Positions 39,001-46,839 of a stretch of 64,000 bases of DNA are shown one piece after another (within the stretch, counting starts at the first letter, position 1; each line of letters starts with the position of its first letter). A program made the position numbers and the translations under genes. This DNA is from Tubulanus polymorphus (Eukaryota > Nemertea > Palaeonemertea > Tubulaniformes > Tubulanidae). The stretch spans positions 682,001 to 746,000 of the forward strand of contig NC_134028.1 of NCBI RefSeq assembly GCF_964204645.1, read 5' to 3'. The notes beneath the pieces were generated by a model. It saw only the letters and a list, made by a program, of their open reading frames with translations. It searched no databases and was not told where the DNA came from.

Positions 39001-39808
39001 ATAACAAACGACCGAGGAGTTCAACTGGTGCCATTAAACCAGATTCAATAGGAGAAAAAATGACGATGAAATATGAATTCACGTCTATTGACTTGTGCTC
39101 AATGTGCAGTCACGTGTGTACGGTGACGTTTTGTAATCTGTAAGTAGCAGCAGCAACAGCAGCAGCAGCGTCACGGAGCTATTCAGCCGCGGTCACAGAA
39201 CAGGAAAATTTATATCAGTAATAAATGAAATCAAGTCGATTAACAACAGAATGGTTTTCATAGCAGCTCCATGGAAACGAAGCTATTTACGAAAGGGCAG
39301 CAGGTCTTTCAATGGACGGTTTACAGTTTACCTTAGATTCCTAACACAACTGAATAATGATTCATTGAAATATCAATAAAAAAGAAGAACTTGGCTCGTC
39401 AACAGTGGCTCCAACGACAGCGGCTTACCCCAAACCTAAAAATAACCCTAACCCTAGCCCTACAACCCTAACCCTAGGTGCTCATCAACCCGTAACCCTA
39501 ACCCTAGCTCGACCGTAACCCTAACCCTAGCAGGACTCGAACCAACGACCTCCAGAATGCCAGTGGAGCACGCTAACCACTAGACCATGGGCCAGTAGTG
39601 ATTGTCAGAGTTTCTAAGTTTGTCTGGTCAGTGTGTCGACCAGTCCGGTGGGGGACTGGTGATCAGTCAGGTGTGATCACTGGTGACCAGTCCGATGGGG
39701 ACTGGTGACCAGTCAGGTGTGATCACTGGTGACCAGTCCGATGGGGACTGGTGATCAGTCAGGTGTGTGATGACTTACCTCTAATTGAATTCCGAATAAA
39801 TCACACAT
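30060..39808 (-). CDS. Unrecognised small coiled-coil protein, seven exons
   Basis: Minus-strand exons 39779-39808 (start region), 38672-38767, 38545-38579, 38356-38437, 34832-34879, 32747-32806 and 30060-30107 chain without any phase conflict to about 132 residues. Each has a GT-AG border with a polypyrimidine tract. The middle is a heptad-like, Glu/Leu/Gln-rich helix (residues about 11-80, with SKLLEAEQRKMKVLSNELRL and HLEQQHAVLNTEYRTA). The end is polar with FGTLLPDRRPITNDHYR and finishes SRIYETFIS. I do not recognise the family. The first exon is open further upstream on this strand (to about 39927, with LIGNVFIGKN before the Met), so the N-terminus may be longer and the chosen Met (39806-39808) is the minimum. 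The last exon ends in-frame at TAA but is followed by a donor-like GTAAGT, so a 3' UTR intron or an alternative ending is possible. Confidence 0.5.
30689..30785. mobile_element. Partial SINE-like element (copy 2, body only)
   Basis: Contains TAAGTTTGTCTGGTTAGTGT, followed by iterations of GGTGACTGGTGACCAGTCAG. It matches the body of the copies at 9.2 and 39.6 kb but lacks the tRNA-like module. Confidence 0.6.
31836..32621. repeat. 33-bp minisatellite, about 24 copies
   Basis: Units read GGCCAAACCTAGGGTTATCA plus CGTTTATTGACCA. Two variants alternate (CCTAGGGTT and CCTGGGGTT), with the second concentrated in the right half. A single unit near 32388 carries an indel that shifts phase. The period is divisible by three, so long open frames appear on both strands (RPNLGLSRLLT on plus; two frames on minus). 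It sits in the intron between the two last exons of the coiled-coil gene. Confidence 0.97.
33282..33554 (+). CDS. Possible small plus-strand gene fragment inside a minus-strand intron
   Basis: Two plus-strand blocks, 33282-33385 and 33517-33554, have strong splice signals (TTTCATTACAG acceptor, GAAG/GTAAGC donor, TATTCTACAG acceptor). From the Met at 33292 they read in phase MRDIDGRLRREALLETSQNS, continue basic (RVRKKTTLIE) and stop after PPAIRDKL. This would be 43 residues, or the C-terminus of something longer since the first block also opens at an acceptor. No upstream exon was found and I recognise no family. A second phase across the same blocks is also open, which lowers confidence. Confidence 0.3.
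34676..34830. repeat. Tandem repeat based on CCCTCACAGATACTCAGAGT
   Basis: About seven degenerate units of roughly 20 bp. They keep a plus-strand frame open (34471-34842), but I do not accept it as a gene. The array abuts the minus-strand exon at 34832-34879. Confidence 0.8.
34880..38355. other. Intron of the coiled-coil gene, no further gene seen
   Basis: Largest intron of the minus-strand coiled-coil gene. It contains a perfect 16-bp hairpin (36581-36642) and a short tandem of GCCTGTAGCTGAACTGATA (about 37455-37515). The open frames at 36205 and 36816 have no domain or splice context. Confidence 0.45.
36581..36642. repeat. Perfect 16-bp inverted repeat (hairpin)
   Basis: GTCCGAAAATGTAACT at 36581-36596 is repeated inverted as AGTTACATTTTCGGAC at 36627-36642, with a 30-bp loop. 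No T-run follows. The flank CAATCCCACAATAATAACGA resembles one end of the element at 47026. Confidence 0.8.
39440..39775 (-). mobile_element. SINE-like element with tRNA-like module (copy 3)
   Basis: The tRNA-like module lies at 39527-39597 on the minus strand, with A-box TGGTCTAGTGG and B-box GGTTCGAGTCC. It is flanked by three CGTAACCCTAACCCTAG blocks on one side. On the other is the TTTGTCTGGTCAGTGTG body, expanded into iterations of GGTGACCAGTCCGATGGGGA. It ends just before the exon at 39779. Confidence 0.75.
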
Positions 39809-39929
39809 ATTCTTTCCGATGAATACATTTCCAATCAATCTGTGACATTCTTTAAACCTGGATTTTATACCGAATTGTTCGCTTTTGAACCAAAGACGAG
39901 TTTTATGAATTTTTGATGTAAGTTTTGCT

Positions 39930-40947
39930 ACACATTGAATTGAAAACCAGTTTCGTATTTCTCATCAATGTTTCATTCATTTAACGCAGTTCAGGTTTAT
40001 CTCGAGTTCACATTGTTTAACACACCTCACGAGTCTGAGCTATCACTTACTGTCGCAGTTTGAAATATGCGCAGACGTCTGGTTGTTTTATATTCACAAA
40101 TCACATCCTTAATCAAATCATTCCGTTATCAGCTTAGCCGAAATCGGATTAACCTCGGTAATCCTCTGACCCCTGTTTATCTTCGAATATACGATTAGCT
40201 TAACGTTCTAGACTATGATCCAAGTATGATTGAAGTATTAACAAGACGAACTATTTACCAGTTACAACCAGAGAAGCATCGACTTCTGTACGAAACCTTG
40301 AAAATATGACTACAATATGAAACCAGGCAGGTAAAACAGAACAGACATCTCGCTTCCGAAACCTCTTGTTGTACGTTAATATTCACATTGAAATCTACTG
40401 TAAATCATCTGCGTATAAAACCGACATCCACCGATCACATAGCGATCACAGCGATCACATAGCGATCGACTGATCTCCGAACTTCTTTATTCTGAGAATT
40501 CAATTCTCCCTCGACATTTAAATGTCAGCTGATAAATATCGATATCGATAAATCTCTATTTATTTCTTCCTGCTGTAGGCTTTGGAAGATATCCATATAG
40601 CTCGACAAAATAATTCCGATCACTGAATGCAAACTTGAAAAATCCTATTTCGCTGATGTAAGATTAAAGATTTGTAGATACTTGATATTTCATACCAATC
40701 ACTATTTTGCACAATGAAGGATAACTATTTAGAATTCATTATTTCCAGGTTCATTTTCTCAGATCCAGCTGAAGAATTCTGATTCAAATTATCGTTTTAT
40801 TTCCTTCCGTGATTATTCAGCACAAAACCGATTTAACTTCGACTGGTGCTAAGCGCAACTGGTCCCCTACAACCTTTCCAGTAGACTCTGCGTGAATCCA
40901 TATTAAGTCGATAGATTTTTTCGATTAATTTCAGATTAAATTACCAG

Positions 40948-40978
<31 letters not shown>

Positions 40979-41792
40979 ATCCAACTGGCTACAGCGTCAA
41001 CTTGAATATTTCCATTAACCGCTGATTTTTGGTGGCTGGAAATTCTAGTCAGAATCTCCCACACGCCTCTAGTGAAGTGTGACTAATAATGTTCATAATA
41101 AGTACAGATCATACATTAATAAACTGAGGAGTGAGGAACAACTATTGATCCAGCAAACAATGATTTGACGCATTTTTTGTTTCAATCAGTGGTGGTGGGG
41201 GGTATGTCACCAGATGTCATAGAACAGCTATGTATGAATGTATGAATGTATTTATGTATTTGACAGGTTGTAAGAATGTATTTATGTATGGAGGAGGCGC
41301 GTGGCTTAAGTGATTCCTTACTGGACTCCAACATCAAACATCATCAAACATATACAGGACTAGAAATCAGTAGATTCAAGTAAACTCCCGAAAGCTTCAT
41401 CGTTAACAACTTTTGCTTTTCCTACCCATAGATTGCGATTCTAATTGTCTTGACAATTCTGAAATATCAGCATTGTTATCTAATCTGGCAAAATTTTACA
41501 TCAATTCGACCAACTTGAGTAAGAAACCTCAGTGATTTTATTAAAAGAAATACACTAAAGACGAGTCTCTTCAACCGATAATCATATATGAATGGTGGTA
41601 ATACTGATGATATTCAAAACGCTATCGACATTTTACCATATGCTGCATTAGAAAATATAACCGTGTTCAAGCTTTCATAATGATTAGATAAATATTTCAT
41701 ATAAGATTGAAATTCAACATTCCACACGTAAAGCTTTCAGCTAATGGGCAAAATTGGAACGAAGAATTAGAGTACGGTGGCTTATAGATGTA
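39930..41792. other. Spacer upstream of the second GPCR
   Basis: AT-rich, with a CAG run (40943-40977), a GCGATCACA tandem near 40440 and a TGTATGAATGTATTTATG run near 41230-41290. No exon was recognised. It must contain the promoters of the minus-strand coiled-coil gene and the plus-strand GPCR. Confidence 0.45.
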
Positions 41793-42733
41793 ATGGCAAC
41801 GAATCATTCTATCGCGTTACAACTGTACAGTCTGATAGTCGTGGATGTAAAGTTTGTTCCTAGGAAGCGATACCCGACAGCATTCATAGCGACTATAGGC
41901 GTCAATATGTGTCTAGTCGTTATGTTTGGTTTTGTCGGTAATACATTAATTGTGATGTTGATGTTAACTGCTAAATTCCGAAAACAATTCTACGGTAACA
42001 TGTTTCTGATTCTTGCTGTTTCTGATATTGGTATGATATATATCTATTCATTAATGTATCTCAATGCAGTTTCTTACCACATTGATAGAACTATTTTAGT
42101 TGATATTCATCGCAATGATTCTGTTTGTAAATTAGTATTAGTGATTTGCCTTATTCTTGTGGCATCGGGTCGCAACTTGCTATGTTTAATATCTATAGAA
42201 CGAGCGTTCATCATACGGTTCCCGTTCCGTGGACCTCGATTCTGGAACTCAAAGACAGCCAAACTAGCTTCTGCGATATATATATATGTATAGCAGTTAG
42301 TATAACTACATCTGAGGCGAGCGATGTATTGTATACTCATGGAACTGGTTGCGTTCATACAACTGATCAAACCCTCAATCAAGCACTTCAAATTATATGT
42401 ATTTTATTTATACCATGTACAGCGATGATAATCTCCACGACGCTTATAGTTGTGACTTTAATGTTTAATCTTTTCAAGAAAACCCAGTCGTCTTTATCAG
42501 TATCGATAATGGTGGTTTCGACATGCGTACTGTTCCTACTACTAAGTCTCCGAAACAATATCATTTGGATCAGGTCTTGGATCGATCCGAACGTTACAAA
42601 ATCACAGATGGCATTTCAAATAGCCGATGCGATTTATCGTTGGAATTATGCAGCGAATTTCTACATATATGTACTGACAGGTAGAGAAATACGTGAAACC
42701 TTACGGCGGCATTTACCTTGTAAACTACACTGA
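41793..42733 (+). pseudogene. Class A GPCR with a frameshift in a TA microsatellite (pseudogene, polymorphism or error)
   Basis: Two overlapping frames together make one seven-helix receptor. Frame one runs from the Met at 41793 through TM1 (FVGNTLIVMLML), TM2 (MFLILAVSDIGM) and TM3 with its conserved Cys (SVCKLVLV) and SIERAFIIRFPF (ERA in place of DRY) into TM4, and stops at 42291-42293. Frame two picks up at once after the TA run and covers the rest of TM4 to TM7 (NYAANFYIYVL) and the tail, ending at 42733. The break lies in an (AT)6 run, 42276-42287; gain or loss of one dinucleotide would explain it. All other parts look intact, with no other stop, so the lesion is recent, polymorphic or a sequencing slip. 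The gene is intronless like the receptor at 1062 but is not a close copy of it. Confidence 0.8.
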
Positions 42734-42793
42734 TAAAACAACCCTTATATCGATTCCATCATCGAAAACTGTGACCATCATAACAAGACAAAT

Positions 42794-42799
42794 AATAAA
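42794..42799 (+). terminator. Poly(A) signal of the second GPCR
   Basis: AATAAA lies 61 bp after the receptor stop, followed by a run of A and a GTTTTTAGTG stretch. Confidence 0.6.
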
Positions 42800-42824
42800 A
42801 AAACTCGTTTTTAGTGACACAATT

Positions 42825-42830
42825 TTTATT
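42825..42830 (-). terminator. Poly(A) signal of the Q/P/G-rich secreted gene
   Basis: AATAAA on the minus strand lies about 195 bp after the proposed stop at 43023-43025. It is only 26 bp from the signal of the convergent GPCR, so the two 3' ends probably overlap. Confidence 0.55.
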
Positions 42831-43022
42831 GCGAAAAATTCACATCATAAATCTATGAAATAACATTATTATGTTGATCAACGCAGATATCGATGTCACT
42901 CTTTAATTTTTCATGCTGGAATTAGAGAAGATTCTGTTATCAAAGTTTTATTCATTTCTCATTCATGCTGTAAAACGTGTTAAATACTTACAACACACGT
43001 TAACAACTCATCAATAACAGTT

Positions 43023-45103
43023 TTAACCTGGAAAAAATGCCACTATATACAATTATTTTACTGTTTGCCTTCAATTATCTAACATTTTCTACACAAGAGA
43101 TCAAATAGCTGTTTGATTACATAAGTTGTAAGTACGAAGAAGGAAAACTTAGTTATGTCCATTATTGAATCGATGAGTATTGTTGGATTGGGAATGTTTT
43201 TACCTTGCTGTTGTTGCTGATGTTGTGGACGTTGTCCCTGTTGTTGTGGCATTTGTTGTGGATGCTGCTGTTGCTGCTGCTGCTGTTGCTGTGGCGGCGG
43301 TGCTTGTTCTGTAATAACAAGGATATGTGCAGTACACTTAATTTCAGCCGTTGAACGAAGGGAAATGATTTAGAAGGTTTTATATCATGAATTACTGATT
43401 AAATTCAATGTGAATAAATAAAACTAACGGGCTCCGAGTGGTGGTAAACCTTTAGCCGCTCGAGCCTTGTTTTCCGCTTCCTGTTGAGCCTGTTCTCTCT
43501 TGTATCTTTCGTAAACTTTACAGAAAGGTCCTTTAGTAATCTTGACGGTATTTCCTGATAAATTCGACATTCCACCTTTCAACAAATCGGATGTATCGAC
43601 GTACTCGCTGACATTGGGAATATCGTCAGGTATTCCACTAGTAGCCGTCATGCCACCCATACCTCCAGCTGAACCCAGTAGATTATCGAGCATGTTACCT
43701 CCTCCACCACCACCAAATAGAACATTCATAATACCACCATTACCACCTCCTCCTCCACCACCACCACCTCCTCCGCCCATTATTCCACCCATCATTCCAC
43801 CCACTCCACCTCCTCCCATAAATCCACCAAACATTCTACCAGACACGGTTTCCGTGGGAATAGAAAATGATCGGCCCTGAATTTGTTGAGTTTGTGGACG
43901 ATTCTGCTGCTGCGGTGGTGGTGGTGGTGGTGCTGCAGGATCGTCATGTTGTTTTCCCTGCGCCTGAGCTTGTTTCAACATCTGCACTGGACTAGAACTT
44001 GACTCACAAGAACGTCTTAACCAATCCATGTTGTCAATTTCCTTTTTAGGCGGCCCGCCTCCCCCTTGAGGAGGTGGTCCTCCTTGAGGTGGTGGTCCTC
44101 CTTGAGGTGGTGGTCCCCCTTGAGGTGGTGGTCCCCCTTGAGGTGGTGGTCCCCCTTGAGGTGGAGGTCGTTGCTGTTGCTGTTGTGGTAGTCCTCCTTG
44201 AGGTTGAAGTCTTCCTTGAGGTGGTGGAGGTGGTGCACCATTGAATTGTTGCTGGGGAGGCTTGTTAAATTGCTGTTGAGGAGCATTGTTGATTTTCTGT
44301 TGAGGAGCATTATTGAATTGTTGCTGAGGAGCATTGTTGAATTGTTGCTGAGGAGCATTGTTAAACTGCTGTTGAGGAGCATTGTTGAATTGCTGTTGAG
44401 GAGCATTGTTGAATTGCTGTTGAGGAGCATTATTGAATTGTTGTTGAGGCAATTGTTGCCTGTTTACTTGGTGTTGTTGTTGTGGTTGCACAAACGGCTG
44501 TTGCGGCTGCTGTTGGTTACGCCCCCATGTTTGTTGGGGTTGGGGAGCACCCCATTGTTTCGGTTGTTGTTGCTGGGGCTGGTGAGCACCCCATTGTTGT
44601 TGTTTAGGAGCGCCCCATTGTTGCGGCTGTTGTTGTTGAGGAGCAGCCCATTGTTGCGGTTGGTTCACCTGGTACTGGTTATATTGCGGGTAGATCTGTC
44701 GGTTAGGATTGTACTGCTGTTGCTGGATTGGATATTGATTCCGTCCATAAACGTTGTTTTGTTGTAGTGGAGCGTATTGGTTCTGTGGTGCTCTCTGATA
44801 CTGGTTGTACTGTACACGCGGGGGGTAATTCCGTGTATACCCTACAACATAAAATATGAACATGAAATTTTCGTACAGATCTCTACAATGCTATTGAATG
44901 CCAATACCGAAATCCATGAGTTGATAAATAATGTATTAGTTTTACCCTGAGCAGGTGCGCCAAACGGTTCGCTTCTGGCTAAAAAATATAAAGAAAACTC
45001 TTTTCGCGTTCAGGAGAAATCTCTATTTCAAGATTCGAAACATTTCTATACCTCTAAAAACCGCTTGAGCCGAAGTGACGAGTAGTAGGACTATTAGGAT
45101 CAT
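43023..45103 (-). CDS. Secreted Gln/Pro/Gly/Asn-rich low-complexity protein, unknown family
   Basis: Minus-strand exons 45052-45103, 44946-44978, 43429-44841, 43204-43308 and 43023-43027 join in phase (1,1,1,1) to about 535 residues. Residues 1-14 form a signal peptide (MILIVLLLVTSAQA). Next comes a Tyr/Gln/Pro/Asn-rich part with YNQYQ and QQWGAPQ words, then about eight copies of QQQFNNAPQ, then a GGPPPQ tract of about seven copies. A short charged block (DNMDWLRRSCESS) is followed by a Pro run, a Gly-rich stretch with a GGGGGGGGGG run, and a non-repetitive domain (SEYVDTSDLLKGGMSNLSGN, then KGPFCKVYERYKREQ). The last exon pair adds a polyGln tail. The composition is prion-like and recalls extracellular structural, adhesive or biomineral matrix proteins; the role is inference. 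Only the charged C-terminal block looks like a folded domain, with a few Cys. A non-coding 5' exon upstream is implied by the acceptor before the Met. Confidence 0.82.
44042..44440 (-). repeat. Coding tandem repeats: GGPPPQ and QQQFNNAPQ arrays
   Basis: Two internal arrays of the secreted protein. An 18-bp unit codes GGPPPQ (about 44050-44160), and a 27-bp unit codes QQQFNNAPQ (about 44260-44440). Codons within units vary at third positions, which suggests that the peptide is selected. Confidence 0.85.
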
Positions 45104-46661
45104 ACTGCGCTGTTGTTTTCTGAAGAGAAGAAATGCTCATTTGCAAATGAACAATGCCAAACAAGAAGTTGGATGATATAAGAGTTGTAAATGTTGGAAT
45201 CTGTGACATTCATTACGCTATAAAATGCCAAGGTACACTTAGAATACCATCAACTACACTCAACATCATACCGGTCAAATCCAACTCGGGGTGTATGAAC
45301 CAATTTCAATGTCTGTGATCTTAATCAACAGTGGATACAATGGAGTTCATTTTCAATAGTTGTTTTATCCAAAAATTTCCACCAGGAAATGTAGAACTTG
45401 CTCGAAACAATGATTAATTCATTTCGATATTGGACCGTGTTAATTATTAGCTAAATAAAACTATAAAACTTATCTGATAATCTCAATATACTCTACCTTA
45501 TCTATTGAGAACCTGCATTGCTAATGTAGCGACGGGACGAAGACGACAACACGTTTTCATAGATTCAACCACGTCAAATTATTTCTGAGTTTCTTCACAT
45601 TAATGAAACCCGTGTTACAGTGAAGCATCATGTTGTCGGTCTGTAGTTTCGACTGTAGAGTTGATATTTCTCATTCCCAATTTGAAGTTGTTTATTAACC
45701 CGAAAGACAGTTAGATCCCAGTCGTTGAATACCATTATATCTTCTTCTGAGCGCTTTCTACAATTGCTCAAATAAATTAAAAATGATGTCAATAATTTTC
45801 AAGGACTCAAAAGCCCATTCCACTGGAACCAGTTGTTACGAATCGATTGTCAATTACCAGAACGACAATGACAGCAGCATTAACTGTGCAGCTTAGTCAT
45901 AACCCTTAAACTTCATCGAACGGTAAGTGATATGTGAACCAGTATTCTACTGGTTTGTCCTATACGTTGATTTAGATAAATGACTAAGTTTGTTTCACAG
46001 GTGATGTTGACGCATGCGTGAGTGTAGTTTGTCGCAAAAGTCATCAGTCATTATGAACATTATCTATAGGTCTAACTTTTCGAGGAACATAAAGCGTTAT
46101 TACATTTTTTGGTGTGTCGTCACTTGTCTTCAATGGGTAAAATTAAATAATCTAAACGAGCTTGTAAAACATGCCATCAATAATACTGCGCCGCAATTAC
46201 TGTTAGTTAAACATCTGCTCGCTAGAATGGTTAAAACTACGAACAATCATCTCAACATTGCTCGTCGAGTAAAACTATCTCTAATCGATGGCGCTTATGC
46301 TGCTGTTCGACACCACTGGTATCGTCAAACTCCCAGAAACTAACAACAGTAACAACAAATCCCCTCAGATAAAAAATCAGGACTATCCCCACACAGTACG
46401 GTGACGAAAGCCGGATAAACCTGTGTACTCTTCTATACATTTATTCAGTTTTACTTCCGCATACATTTCTCGTTTTTAGATTTGACCTAGAATTTATCTG
46501 TGAGTGTCTTATGTCGCATACATATAGATATACAGTCAATCGACTGTTCAAATCACCATTTGAAAATAGTAACAATGACAGATTTACAATTTGTCTTAAT
46601 CATTCTACGAAAACGACGACCGATCGCTGAATAAGTTCTGCTACTGATAAGGATTTAAGTT
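45104..46661. other. Divergent spacer between the secreted gene and the DAPP1-like gene
   Basis: Probably holds the promoters of both divergent genes. One open frame (46014-46343, plus, 109 residues) is listed separately. No other coding signal is seen. Confidence 0.4.
46014..46343 (+). CDS. Hypothetical small basic protein (weak)
   Basis: An uninterrupted frame of 109 residues on the plus strand is preceded by an acceptor-like TTTGTTTCACAG. The second half is helical and basic (LLLVKHLLARMVKTTNNHLN, then RRVKLSLIDGAYAAVRHHW). It has no signal peptide or known domain. It could be a short gene, a 5' exon of the downstream adaptor or chance. I do not recognise it. Confidence 0.22.
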   Translation: MRECSLSQKSSVIMNIIYRSNFSRNIKRYYIFWCVVTCLQWVKLNNLNELVKHAINNTAPQLLLVKHLLARMVKTTNNHLNIARRVKLSLIDGAYAAVRHHWYRQTPRN

Positions 46662-46699
46662 ATGTCAAGTCTCAAAGATCAAGTGCTTTTAGAAGTACC
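46662..46699 (+). CDS. DAPP1: Alternative first coding exon of the DAPP1-like gene
   Basis: ATG TCA AGT begins a 38-nt block coding MSSLKDQVLLEVP up to a GTAAGT donor. It leaves two bases, the same phase as the exon at 46840-46883, so either can splice to 47206. The two cannot be spliced to each other without an early stop. This suggests two promoters or one wrong guess; transcript data would decide. Confidence 0.45.
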
Positions 46700-46839
46700 G
46701 TAAGTATTTTCAATTCGATTTCTAATGATAGCTTTATACATAGAGATATGATATATATAGTCCGCACTGATAAAACATAACGGTTTAGCTGTCGATGATC
46801 TATTGTTAATACACATCTGCTTTGAACGGATTAGAAAAT

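Noticed and set aside
44017-44430. Minus-strand MLLNSNST-type frame of 137 residues
   Set aside because: An alternative frame of the same coding repeats; the signal peptide and exon phases support the Q-rich frame.
44198-44767. Plus-strand frame of 189 residues over the secreted gene
   Set aside because: Antisense shadow of the Q-rich exon; its Leu-rich sequence comes from CAG/CTG codons read backwards.
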